Notes under the pieces: generated by a model
Database searches by the model: none
Told to the model about the DNA's origin: nothing
The model's input: the letters and a program-made list of their open reading frames with translations, nothing else
DNA from: Deltaproteobacteria bacterium
GTDB taxonomy: Bacteria; Desulfobacterota; BSN033; UBA1163
Direction of reading: 5' to 3'
Length of the DNA: 24,709 bases
Assembly (NCBI GenBank): GCA_016875255.1
Contig: VGRU01000029.1
Location: forward strand, 1-24,709
Part shown: positions 13,641-21,110 of the stretch, one piece after another
How the letters are laid out: every line of letters begins with the position of its first letter
Numbering within the stretch: position 1 is the stretch's first letter
Translations under genes and position numbers: made by a program

Positions 13641-15365
13641 TCATTTCAGCTTTTCAAGTTCCCCGCCGCCGGGAAGAACCCTCACCTTTCCTCTTCCTCC
13701 CGGTCCTCCTTTTACCTCGATACGATTTTTTGCAATATCGAAGATGATCTCCTCTCCGGAGACCAGGTTGTCGCCTTCCCATACCTTCGGGTCGCCGGTC
13801 AGAATCACCCTTTGATCCCGATTATAGAAGACCGCCTTCTGGCAATTGGCGACCCGAAGTCCCTGCTGGAGCTTCACATTCCCTCCGGCCACCACCTTCT
13901 CAATCCCCTTGCCATCTTCAAAGACCAGGGCCTCGAGAGAATCGGAATAGATGACCATATCCTTCTGCCGGGCCATCACATTCCCCTTGAAGACGATCAG
14001 ATTCTCTTTGGAAAAGGTCTCCACCCTGTCCGAAGTGATGTCTATCGGCTCGCCTGTGTCCCCCAATTTGACTTCCTTGTGTTCAGCGGGAGTCTCCTTT
14101 TTCAAGACCTCCCTCTCTTTTGTTGAGGGAGGCGGTAATGCTGCAATCTCTTTCTCCTTCTCTTTTGCCTTCTCCACCTCTTTCTTTGGAGGTTTTTCCT
14201 CCTTCAGTACTTCTTTGGGCTCAGGTGCTACAGTCGGGAGCGGCAGCGCTGCCATCCGCTTTTCATCCTCCGGTTTTGCCTCAACCTTCAATTCTTCTTT
14301 CGGGGGAGGCAAAGGGGAGACCATGGGTTGCCTCTTTTCCTCTTCGTATTTGACCAACGGCAAAGTCGCTTTGGGGGTCTCTTCTTTTAGAACCGCTGGT
14401 TCAACCGGTTTTTCGGCGGAAGGAGGAACAACTTTCTTTTCATCCCTCGTTAACTCCATCTTATCATCTTTCAGCAAAACCGGCTGTCTTCTCTCTTCAT
14501 CGAATTTGACCAGGGCAACTGTTTCAGCCTCTCCCGCCTTTGGATCCCCCTTCTTCCTGGGTTCTTTGGCTTTTGCCTTGCGAAGGGCTATCTTCTCCTT
14601 CTTGCCCTGATCCAGGATCGATTTGGCCTCCCTGTAGTGGGAACTCTTCGGATATTCGTTGACAATTCGCGAAAAGGCTTCTCTTGCCTTTTCCCATTGG
14701 TCGAGTTCGAGGCAGCTCTTCCCTAAAAGATAAAGCGCCTTATCCTCTTCAGGTCTCTTTGGGAACTTCTCTAATAATCCTTCGAACCGGGAGGCCGCCG
14801 CCTGATATTTTCCCTTTTTGTAATAGAAATTTCCAATATAGAACTCATGGTCAGCCAACTGTTTTTTGCAGGTCTCAATCTTTGCTGTGGCCTTGTCGGT
14901 AAAGAGGCTCTTGGGAGTGTTGGTTACCAGGTATTCAAAATTGGAGAGGGCTTTTTGGGTGGAGGTCTGGTCCCGGTCGTGGGTGCGCATCTGGCTGAAA
15001 TGGGCCATTCCGATCTGATATTGAACATAAGGAATTTCTTCGTGGGTGGGACGGGTCTTTTTAAACTCCTCATAGGCCGCGATGGCTTCCACATAATCCT
15101 TTTTAAAGAAGTGGCAATCCCCGACCTTTACCTCCGCCCACTGGGTATAAGGCGGGCTATCCGGAAAGTTGGACTTGATCTGTTCAAATATCTTCAATGC
15201 CTCGGAATAGTCCCTCTTATTGAACCGCTCCAATCCCTGACGGTAGAGGATTTCCGGATCTCCCTTGATCGTCTTGACATCCTTTCCCTTCCCGGCGCAT
15301 CCGTTCAAAACGGAGAAGAGAATGAAAAGGAGAAGAAAGGTGTGAATAACAATTTTCTTTTTCAT
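13641..15365 (-). CDS. Lipoprotein fusing a BamD-like TPR region to an LptA/OstA-like domain
   Basis: A 574-residue exported lipoprotein. The signal peptide LLLFILFSVLNGC ends in a lipobox with C23. Residues about 30-255 hold TPR-type repeats resembling BamD/YfiO or YbgF (YRQGLERFNKRDYSEALKIF, AIAAYEEFKKTRP, YYKKGKYQAAASRFEGLL). Residues about 256-435 are a charged Pro/Glu/Lys linker with internal repeats (LVKFDEERRQP, LVKYEEEKRQP, AALPLP, AALPPP). Residues about 436-565 match the OstA/LptA beta-strand pattern: ITSDRVETFSKENLIVFKGN, then VMARQKDMVIYSDSLEALVF and VVAGGNVKL. BamD scaffolds outer-membrane protein assembly, and LptA bridges LPS across the periplasm. A role joining the two is inferred only. 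A good promoter lies upstream and AAGAAGG precedes the ATG. Confidence 0.8.
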   Translation of the reverse strand: MKKKIVIHTFLLLFILFSVLNGCAGKGKDVKTIKGDPEILYRQGLERFNKRDYSEALKIFEQIKSNFPDSPPYTQWAEVKVGDCHFFKKDYVEAIAAYEEFKKTRPTHEEIPYVQYQIGMAHFSQMRTHDRDQTSTQKALSNFEYLVTNTPKSLFTDKATAKIETCKKQLADHEFYIGNFYYKKGKYQAAASRFEGLLEKFPKRPEEDKALYLLGKSCLELDQWEKAREAFSRIVNEYPKSSHYREAKSILDQGKKEKIALRKAKAKEPRKKGDPKAGEAETVALVKFDEERRQPVLLKDDKMELTRDEKKVVPPSAEKPVEPAVLKEETPKATLPLVKYEEEKRQPMVSPLPPPKEELKVEAKPEDEKRMAALPLPTVAPEPKEVLKEEKPPKKEVEKAKEKEKEIAALPPPSTKEREVLKKETPAEHKEVKLGDTGEPIDITSDRVETFSKENLIVFKGNVMARQKDMVIYSDSLEALVFEDGKGIEKVVAGGNVKLQQGLRVANCQKAVFYNRDQRVILTGDPKVWEGDNLVSGEEIIFDIAKNRIEVKGGPGGRGKVRVLPGGGELEKLK

Positions 15366-15393
15366 TGTACCTTCTTTTTAAAAAGTGCCTATA

Positions 15394-15422
15394 ATTATGA
15401 TAGGAAGGGGGGTTGATGTCAA
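15394..15422 (-). promoter_or_regulatory. Sigma70 promoter of the lipoprotein (ffh cluster) transcript
   Basis: On the minus strand a perfect TTGACA (15417-15422) is followed after exactly 17 nt by CATAAT (15394-15399, 5 of 6 to consensus). The predicted transcript starts near 15387, about 22 nt before the lipoprotein ATG. The -35 box overlaps the stop codon of the small ORF behind hepT. Confidence 0.75.
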
Positions 15423-15508
15423 TAAGAGGATGCCCATTTTTCTTTCAAGTCTGCGAAGGTCTTAATGCCAAAGAGATTAAGGATATGTTGCCTTCTTTCA
15501 AGACCCAT
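15419..15508 (-). CDS. Possible 29-residue ORF overlapping the hepT 3' end
   Basis: A 29-codon frame begins at ATG 15508 within the last codons of hepT (11-nt overlap) and ends TGA at 15419-15421. The translation (beginning MGLERRQHILNLFGIKTF, ending KEKWASSY) has the mixed charged and hydrophobic pattern of a real helix-forming peptide. There is no separate ribosome binding site, so it would rely on coupling to hepT. I do not recognise it. It may be a third component of the operon, the remnant of a larger protein, or chance. Confidence 0.3.
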   Translation of the reverse strand: MGLERRQHILNLFGIKTFADLKEKWASSY

Positions 15509-15857
15509 TTTCAGTTTCCACGTCCTTTAAAAAACTGTCAATCTGTGTTTTGAGTTTTGGCATCTTGTCTTTTATTACAGACCATACGATATCCCACTTT
15601 ACACCAAAGTAAAAATGGATGATTTTATCCCTCATCCCAGCGATCTTTTTCCAATCAATCTCTCTATGCATCTTTCTAAAATCGTGTGAAAGATTTTTGG
15701 CGGCTTCTCCTATGATTTCAATATTCCGGACCACCGCATCTTGCGTTTTGGGGTCCAGCAAAAAAGTATCGTAACTCATTTCCGCAGTGTAAACATTAAT
15801 TCTTTCTATTGCTTCTATAATATCTTGTGTGAACTCCTTGTCGCCTCTTTTAGGCAT
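15498..15857 (-). CDS. hepT: HepT-like HEPN ribonuclease toxin (DUF86)
   Basis: A 119-residue HEPN-domain protein of the HepT/DUF86 family. The catalytic R-x4-H-x-Y motif is intact: R76, H81, Y83 in RDKIIHFYFG, with the usual helix NIEIIGEAAKNLS before it. HepT proteins are RNases that form type VII toxin-antitoxin pairs with a nucleotidyltransferase, which inactivates them by adding AMP to the motif tyrosine. The antitoxin gene mntA lies directly upstream and overlaps by 8 nt, and AAGGAG stands 9 nt before this ATG. A small ORF overlaps its end. Confidence 0.9.
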   Translation of the reverse strand: MPKRGDKEFTQDIIEAIERINVYTAEMSYDTFLLDPKTQDAVVRNIEIIGEAAKNLSHDFRKMHREIDWKKIAGMRDKIIHFYFGVKWDIVWSVIKDKMPKLKTQIDSFLKDVETENGS

Positions 15858-16194
15858 AGATCAGGCTCCTTTTTATGTCCTCAGCCACCTCCTTAATTCT
15901 TATGCTTTCAATGCTCACGGGAGTCAAAATATCCACCTTTTTTCTAAACAAATCTTCGAGGTAAGAAGACAAATCCATAAAAACATCAAAAAGTCCTTCA
16001 AAGTTATTGCCAAAGGCGGACAAATCAAATTCAACCACCAAATCTATGTCGCTCTCTTTTTTTTGTTCACCCCTGACATATGAACCGAATAGCCCTATCC
16101 TTTTGACCTTATATTTTTCCAGAGCCTTCTTATTTGTTTTTAATAAGTCAACAATCTCTTCGGCGGCCATCACCTTTCTGTTTTTTGAGCCCAT
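15850..16194 (-). CDS. mntA: MntA-like minimal nucleotidyltransferase antitoxin
   Basis: A 114-residue nucleotidyltransferase of the MNT family. The active-site pattern IGLFGSYVRGEQKKESDIDL gives G37-S38, R41-G42 and the catalytic D49-x-D51, with the third acidic residue D88 in KKVDIL. Such proteins neutralise HepT by AMPylating its motif tyrosine. GGGAG lies 7 nt before the ATG at 16194. It is the first gene of the pair and is divergent from dapL. The pair is probably mobile in evolutionary terms, though nothing in the flanks marks a recent insertion. Confidence 0.9.
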   Translation of the reverse strand: MGSKNRKVMAAEEIVDLLKTNKKALEKYKVKRIGLFGSYVRGEQKKESDIDLVVEFDLSAFGNNFEGLFDVFMDLSSYLEDLFRKKVDILTPVSIESIRIKEVAEDIKRSLIYA

Positions 16195-16323
16195 CTCATA
16201 CTCCCATCCATCTTGGTTTAATGCCCTGCCGGAATTTCTAACGGGCTTTACTATAGGTTACTCTACATTCTAAAGAAATTCTAATTTAAGGTCAACCACA
16301 ACTTTTACACTACAACTTTTAAC

Positions 16324-16352
16324 TTGAATTTCTGTGGGGAAGCCCTTAAGAT
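16324..16352 (+). promoter_or_regulatory. Candidate promoter for dapL
   Basis: TTGAAT (16324-16329), 17-nt spacer, TAAGAT (16347-16352). The match is moderate, with a predicted start near 16360. The 232-nt mntA-dapL gap holds divergent control signals. Nothing else clear was seen apart from short inverted words (CGTGA near 16366, TCACG near 16395). Confidence 0.4.
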
Positions 16353-16427
16353 AAAGCTAAAAAACGTGACCGTGTCTGTGGCGTGTGTCCTTCATTCACG
16401 GAAAATTACAGGGAAAGAGAGAGAACG

Positions 16428-17594
16428 ATGCGGATTGAAAAGGCGAAACGGATTGATCAGATTCCTCCCTACCTCTTTGCACAGATCGACAAGAAGAAAG
16501 AGGAGATGAGGAAGAAGGGAATGGACCTCATCGACCTGGGGATCGGAGATCCTGATCTTCCCACTCCTGGGCCGATCATCGAACGGTTGCACAAAGCCTC
16601 CGAAGACCCGGGAAATCATCATTATCCCTCCTATGAAGGGATGATCGAGTTCAGGACGGCGGCGGCAAACTGGTTTGAGAGGAGATTTGGCGTCAGGTTT
16701 GATCCAAAAACAGAAGTGCTCACCCTCATCGGCTCAAAAGAGGGCATTGCCCATATCCCTCTCGCCTTTGTTAATCCGGGGGATTATGTGCTTGTGCCCA
16801 GTCCGGGCTATCCGGTCTACCGCGTGGCCACCCTCTTTGCAGGAGGGACTCCTCACTTCATGCCCCTTCTCAAGGAGAATGGCTTCCTCCCAAAACTTTC
16901 GGACATTCCAAAAGAGGTGGCGGAGAGGTCAAAGCTTCTCTTCATCAACTATCCCAACAATCCGACTTCAGCCATTGCCGAACGGCCTTTCTTTGAAGAG
17001 GTGATCGCCTTTGCCCGGCGCTACGGGATCATCGTCTGTCATGATGCGGCTTACTCTGAACTGGCTTTCGATGGCTACCGGCCGCTCAGCTTTTTTGAGA
17101 TCGAAGGGGCGAAAGAGGTGGGAATCGAATTTCACAGCCTCTCCAAGACCTTCAACATGACGGGCTGGAGGATCGGTTTTGCCGTTGGCCATCCTGAAAT
17201 CGTTTCAGGGTTGGGAAGAGTCAAGACCAATATCGATTCGGGCCTCTTTCAGGCGATCCAGGAGGCCGGCATAGAAGCACTCAACCGGTATGACACGCCC
17301 ATTCCCAACCTCATCCGCATTTATGAGGGCCGGAGGGATGTGATGGTGAAAGGCCTCCGGGAGATGGGCCTGGAAGTGGACTTGCCGAAGGCCACTTTCT
17401 ATCTCTGGATCCGGGTTCCGCGGGGATATACCTCCGCCCAATTCGCCACACTCCTGATTGAAAACGCAGGAATCGTCGCCACTCCGGGCAATGGCTTCGG
17501 AGACGCAGGAGAGGGTTATATCCGGATGACCCTCACGGTGGACGAGTCAAGGTTGCAAGAGGCAATCGAACGGCTCAAGAAGATCAACTTTTGA
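16428..17594 (+). CDS. dapL: LL-diaminopimelate aminotransferase
   Basis: A 388-residue class I/II PLP aminotransferase that converts tetrahydrodipicolinate directly to LL-diaminopimelate in the lysine and peptidoglycan pathway. It fits the DapL group: the opening RIEKAKRIDQIPPYLFAQID, LIDLGIGDPDLPTP, YPSYEGMIEFR, the PLP lysine K240 in HSLSKTFNMTGWR, NNPT for cofactor contacts, D206 and Y209 in HDAAYSELAFDG, and R366 in GYIRMTL for substrate carboxylate. The ATG at 16428 is preceded by GGAAAGAGAGAG and matches family starts. An upstream in-frame ATG at 16383 adds 15 residues without support. Other aspartate or alanine aminotransferases are similar, so the exact substrate is not certain. Confidence 0.88.
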   Translation: MRIEKAKRIDQIPPYLFAQIDKKKEEMRKKGMDLIDLGIGDPDLPTPGPIIERLHKASEDPGNHHYPSYEGMIEFRTAAANWFERRFGVRFDPKTEVLTLIGSKEGIAHIPLAFVNPGDYVLVPSPGYPVYRVATLFAGGTPHFMPLLKENGFLPKLSDIPKEVAERSKLLFINYPNNPTSAIAERPFFEEVIAFARRYGIIVCHDAAYSELAFDGYRPLSFFEIEGAKEVGIEFHSLSKTFNMTGWRIGFAVGHPEIVSGLGRVKTNIDSGLFQAIQEAGIEALNRYDTPIPNLIRIYEGRRDVMVKGLREMGLEVDLPKATFYLWIRVPRGYTSAQFATLLIENAGIVATPGNGFGDAGEGYIRMTLTVDESRLQEAIERLKKINF

Positions 17595-17694
17595 AGATTT
17601 CTTCTTCCAAAAAAGGCGAGATGGAAACCAACCCACCTATTTCACTATGTTCATTCTTCTTTCCTATGTTTAATAAAAAACCTGGGAGGTCGAC

Positions 17695-19011
17695 ATGCAA
17701 GAACTTCTTGGAGAGGTAATCCTGATTGCCATCCTCATCCTCTTTAATGGCTATCTCGCCGGCACAGAGATTGCGGTGGTCACGGCTAGGAAGAGCAGGG
17801 TCCAGCAGATGGCTGTCATTGGAAAGAGAAATGCGAATATCTTGCTGAGGCTAAAAGAAAATCCTGACCGGTTTTTGGCAACGATCCAAATCGGAATCAC
17901 TGGCATAGGCGTTTTTGCCTCCGCCGTCGGAGGTGTCGCCGCTGCCGAGGTCATCAAACCAGCCCTTCAGATGGTTCCGATCAAAGCCATCTCCATTGCC
18001 GCAGAACCCATTTCTATTGGGATCGTTGTCGTCTTGATCACCTATTTTTCAGTGATCTTTGGAGAACTCGTGCCAAAATCGATCGCCCTGTCGCATCCCG
18101 AGACGGTCGGCCTCTGGACGGCACGAACCATTGACGCCTTTTCAAAGGTTTCCTACATCTTTGTCAGACTTCTCACCTTCAGCACCTCACTCGTGCTCGC
18201 CCCCTTTGGAAGAAAACCCTTTACCGAGAGGGCCTATATTACTGAGGAAGAGGTAAAGCTCTTGATTAAAGAGGGCGGGCAACATGGCATTTTTGAGCCT
18301 ACGGAAGAAAAAATCCTTCAAAGCGTTTTTGAATTTGCGGACATGTCCGTAAAAGAAGTGATGGTCCCCGACACCCAGATGGTCGCTATTCAAATTGATC
18401 GGCCACCCCGGGAAATTCTCTCTGTCATTGAAGAGGAGCAGTTCTCGCGATACCCTGTCTTTGGAAGAGAGCTCAATGATATCCGGGGGATCCTCTATGC
18501 AAAAGATTTTCTAACCCTCCTCAGTAAAACAGGCCAGGTGGATACCCGGAAGACCATCCGTCCTCCGTTCTTTATCCCGGAGACGATGAACATCAGCCTT
18601 CTCCTGAAAGAGATGCAAAGGAGGAGCATCCACATGGCCCTCGTCGTAGATGAATATGGTGGAATTTCTGGTTTGGTGACTATCGAGGATTTGATCGAAG
18701 AGATTGTCGGAGAAATCAGGGATGAACATGATACGGAAAGCCCTGTTACCCAGTTGAAAGACGGAACCCTTCTGATCGATGCACCGATCAGTCTCAAGGA
18801 CTTAAAAGAAGACTATCAGATTCCCCTGCCGGAATCGCCGGAATATGAGACCCTGGGGGGATTTTTAATGGCCTCCTTACAGAAGATTCCAATCGTAGGA
18901 GATGTCTTCGAATTGGAAGGCAAACGGTTCAGCATTGTCGAAATGGTGGGCCAGCGGATATCGAAGGTCAAAATGGAAAAACTCCCCGAACCCCCCGAAG
19001 AAGAAGCATAG
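17695..19011 (+). CDS. CorC/HlyC (UPF0053) family membrane protein with CBS domains
   Basis: A 438-residue inner-membrane protein. Residues 1-185 form the DUF21/CNNM transmembrane domain with about three to four hydrophobic segments, including [20 protein letters not shown] and [15 protein letters not shown]. Residues about 215-340 are a CBS pair ([31 protein letters not shown] with the family signature DEYGG). Residues about 350-428 are a CorC_HlyC domain. Members are linked to magnesium or cobalt export and are often called hemolysins without proof. A GGGAGG lies 5 nt before the ATG. The gene follows dapL after 100 nt and may share its transcript. It converges with tldD across a repeat-filled gap. 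Confidence 0.92.
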   Translation: MQELLGEVILIAILILFNGYLAGTEIAVVTARKSRVQQMAVIGKRNANILLRLKENPDRFLATIQIGITGIGVFASAVGGVAAAEVIKPALQMVPIKAISIAAEPISIGIVVVLITYFSVIFGELVPKSIALSHPETVGLWTARTIDAFSKVSYIFVRLLTFSTSLVLAPFGRKPFTERAYITEEEVKLLIKEGGQHGIFEPTEEKILQSVFEFADMSVKEVMVPDTQMVAIQIDRPPREILSVIEEEQFSRYPVFGRELNDIRGILYAKDFLTLLSKTGQVDTRKTIRPPFFIPETMNISLLLKEMQRRSIHMALVVDEYGGISGLVTIEDLIEEIVGEIRDEHDTESPVTQLKDGTLLIDAPISLKDLKEDYQIPLPESPEYETLGGFLMASLQKIPIVGDVFELEGKRFSIVEMVGQRISKVKMEKLPEPPEEEA

Positions 19012-19049
19012 CGCATGGGGCAGACCGCATTGCGTAAATAGTTAAGGCT

Positions 19050-19151
19050 ACCTCTAAAAATGTCATTCCGGCGAAAGCCGGAATCCAGAAGGTCTTGATA
19101 TTACTGGACTCCGGTTTTCACCGGAGTGACGAATCTGGAATTATTAGAGGT
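19050..19151. repeat. 102-bp element with ACCTCTAA terminal inverted repeats
   Basis: The ends ACCTCTAA (19050-19057) and TTAGAGGT (19144-19151) are exact inverted repeats. Inside are two strong hairpins: ATTCCGGC-GAAA-GCCGGAAT (19065-19084, a GNRA-like loop) and ACTCCGGT-TTTC-ACCGGAGT, joined by TCCAG / CTGGA. This CATTCCGGCGAAAGCCGGAAT type is a widely dispersed bacterial repeat. Its place between convergent corC-type and tldD genes suits a two-way terminator. Confidence 0.75.
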
Positions 19152-19210
19152 TCCCTTAAATCTCTGATTCTGAATCTTTTGGTTATTCCCCAATCCGAAC
19201 TCCGAACTTT

Positions 19211-19242
19211 ATCTCCCCATCTCCCTATCTCCCCATCTCCCC
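19211..19242. repeat. Four tandem ATCTCCCC octamers
   Basis: ATCTCCCC-ATCTCCCT-ATCTCCCC-ATCTCCCC, 32 nt, one base change. It begins just downstream of the tldD stop codon (minus strand). The same word appears in the rnhB-yraN gap (8150-8212). Confidence 0.8.
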
Positions 19243-19246
19243 TTGT

Positions 19247-20665
19247 TCAAGGGTTTCCCTCACGGCCTCCTACGACGATTTCCGGGATTCTAAGCGTGGG
19301 TTGGGCGTCCGCAACTGGAACGCCCTGACCATCCTTTCCGCAGGTTCCGATTCCAAAACCGAGATCATCACCCACCATGTCAATCTCCTTTAACACCTGA
19401 GGCCCGTTGCCGATCAGGATGGCTCCCCGGACCGGTTCGCCGATGCTTCCTTTTTCGATCAGGTACCCCTCGCTCACCTCAAAGACAAAATCGCCATTGA
19501 CCGTATTGACCTGACCGCCGCCCATCTTCTTCACGAATAGACCCTTCTCTACGGAGCGGATGATCTCTTCGGGCTTTATCTTCCCCGGGAGGATGAGCGT
19601 GTTGCTCATCCTGGGGATGGGTTTTATTTGGTAGGACTCCCTTCTTCCGTTTCCGGTTGATGGAACACCGTCTCTGAATGCGCTGAGACGATCGTAGAGA
19701 TATTTTTTCAAAATCCCTTCCTTCACCAGGATGGTCCTTTGCGAGACGACCCCTTCATCATCAAACGCATAGGCGCCCCTCTTTTTCGGAAGAGTGGAAT
19801 CATCCACGACGGTGATCAGCGGAGACGCTACCTTCTCTCCGATCTTTCCTGAATAGACGGAGAGGCCCTGTTGAGCCAGGTCTGCTTCCAGTCCATGTCC
19901 GATGGCTTCATGGATCATCGTTCCTCCTGCATTGCTCGACAGGACAACAGCCATTTTCCCCATAGGAGCCCTCCTTGCTGAAAGCATGAGCAGGGACCTC
20001 TTTGCCGCCACCTCCGCCACTCTCTCCGGAGGGCAGAGGTCAAAGAGCTCAAAACCCATCGTCCCCCCGATCGGTTCGTATCCGGTCTGGATGATATCCT
20101 CTTGAGAGGCGACAACCTGAGCTGAAAAGACCGTTCCCACCCTCTCCCCTTCTATCCATAAACCTTCTGAATTGGCAATGGAAAGAGATTGGCTCACATC
20201 CCTGTAGAGGACCTTGACCTGTCGGACATGGGGATCGAGTTTTCGAGCAATCTCATTGGCCCGATTCACCATCAAGACCTTCTCCCTGATCGGAACCTCC
20301 CTGGGATGTTTCTCAATCGGTGAGTGAGGAGCACAAATCGAAGGAGCGGAGGGAGCAACCCTCCCCTGATCAAGGAGATTGAAGATACTTTCTCCCCGGT
20401 CTTCTTTTACTGCCCGGCTGACCACTCTGGCTAAGTCGAGAAGATCCTCTTCATTTAGACGGTTGGTAAAACTGTAAAAGGTTCTTCCATCGAAAAGAAC
20501 CCGGAGCCCCACGCCCGTGTCCTGACCTGAGATCATCTTTTCGATGCGGTCCTCTTCGCAGACGATCGCAACCGCATAGGTCTGCTCAAAGAAGAGATCC
20601 GCAAACTCCCCGCCCTCCCTGAGGGCCTCGCTTAGAATTTTGTCAGGCGAGAGATGTTCTATCAT
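19247..20665 (-). CDS. tldD: TldD/PmbA-family metalloprotease TldD
   Basis: A 472-residue TldD. With its partner TldE (PmbA) it forms a zinc protease that degrades unfolded peptides and trims RiPP precursors such as microcin B17. The zinc motif is in GGTMIHEAIGHGLEADLAQ: H252, E253, H257. A C-terminal ligand C442 lies in GIGTCGKDGQGVPV. The ATG at 20665 is chosen because GAGGAG stands 6 nt upstream; a longer frame from 20722 lacks support. No tldE is visible in the window, so it must lie elsewhere if present. Upstream genes on the strand are DUF4911, DUF3108 and a DRG-like GTPase. ATCTCCCC octamers follow its stop. Confidence 0.93.
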   Translation of the reverse strand: MIEHLSPDKILSEALREGGEFADLFFEQTYAVAIVCEEDRIEKMISGQDTGVGLRVLFDGRTFYSFTNRLNEEDLLDLARVVSRAVKEDRGESIFNLLDQGRVAPSAPSICAPHSPIEKHPREVPIREKVLMVNRANEIARKLDPHVRQVKVLYRDVSQSLSIANSEGLWIEGERVGTVFSAQVVASQEDIIQTGYEPIGGTMGFELFDLCPPERVAEVAAKRSLLMLSARRAPMGKMAVVLSSNAGGTMIHEAIGHGLEADLAQQGLSVYSGKIGEKVASPLITVVDDSTLPKKRGAYAFDDEGVVSQRTILVKEGILKKYLYDRLSAFRDGVPSTGNGRRESYQIKPIPRMSNTLILPGKIKPEEIIRSVEKGLFVKKMGGGQVNTVNGDFVFEVSEGYLIEKGSIGEPVRGAILIGNGPQVLKEIDMVGDDLGFGIGTCGKDGQGVPVADAQPTLRIPEIVVGGREGNP

Positions 20666-20696
20666 TCTATTCTCCTCATTTAAGGTGACCGCTATA

Positions 20697-20828
20697 AATT
20701 CGAAATCCGAATATCGAAACACGAAACAATTCCAAAATTTTCAAATATCTTAAGCAAAACCGTTTTGAATTTTGTATTTTGGATATTCGTGCTTGTTTCG
20801 AATTTCGTATTTCGTGCTTCGGATTTAA
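20697..20828. repeat. AATTCG/CGAAATACG word inverted repeat between tldD and the DUF4911 gene
   Basis: The words TTCGAAATCCGAATATCGAA, ACACGAAACAA and TTCCAAAATTTTCAAAT at 20699-20747 are mirrored by TTTTGAATTTTGTATTTTGG, ATATTCGTGCTTGTTTCG, AATTTCGTATTTCGTGCTTC and GGATTT at 20763-20826. It fills the 159-nt gap with no gene. The DUF4911 stop codon (20825-20827) lies at its edge. Confidence 0.6.
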
Positions 20829-21037
20829 GATATTTTTTCGACCTCAATTTCTTTTCGAAGCCCCTCCAAAACCTCATCCACATCCTTTTCCCAGCCCGGC
20901 GCAATCATCAGCTCGACAATCGCCTCATGAGGATCCTTCGTTCTCACCACGGCCATCCCCTCATGCGATTCGATGATAAACTTGAAATAGGCGATATCCT
21001 TCCGATGAACCCTGAAATATTTTGAGTGAGTGTCCAT
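20825..21037 (-). CDS. DUF4911 domain protein
   Basis: A 70-residue protein resembling the DUF4911 family found mainly in Deltaproteobacteria, of unknown function. It shows KYFRVHRKDIAYFKFIIESH followed by EGMAVVRTKDP and IVELMIAPGWEKDVDEVLEG. The arrangement suggests a small ferredoxin-like alpha/beta fold, with strand-helix pairs. It is encoded between the DUF3108 gene and tldD. The ATG at 21037 follows the minus-strand sequence AAAAAGATGGACA, where no strong ribosome binding site is seen. Its stop codon lies at the edge of a repeat. Confidence 0.75.
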   Translation of the reverse strand: MDTHSKYFRVHRKDIAYFKFIIESHEGMAVVRTKDPHEAIVELMIAPGWEKDVDEVLEGLRKEIEVEKIS

Positions 21038-21043
21038 CTTTTT

Positions 21044-21107
21044 ATTGCGGATTGCGGATTTCAGATTGCGGAATTAAATCCGAAATCTGAATTCCGAAAT
21101 CCGAAAT
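21044..21107. repeat. GCGGATT/CCGAAATCCG imperfect hairpin, copy 2
   Basis: The left part ATTGCGGATTGCGGATTTCA (then GATTGCGGAATT) pairs with the right part ATCCGAAATCTGAATTCCG (then AAATCCGAAAT), giving a long imperfect stem. It uses the same words as the element at 9471-9571. It fills the DUF4911-DUF3108 gap and ends just before the DUF3108 stop codon. Confidence 0.7.
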
Positions 21108-21110
21108 GGA

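Noticed and set aside
13951..14610. 219-codon Ser/Phe-rich frame opposite the lipoprotein linker
   Set aside because: Composition (runs of S and F) is the mirror of the Glu/Lys-rich linker on the minus strand.
16383..16427. 15-residue N-terminal extension of DapL
   Set aside because: The ATG at 16428 has a purine-rich ribosome binding site and fits the family start.
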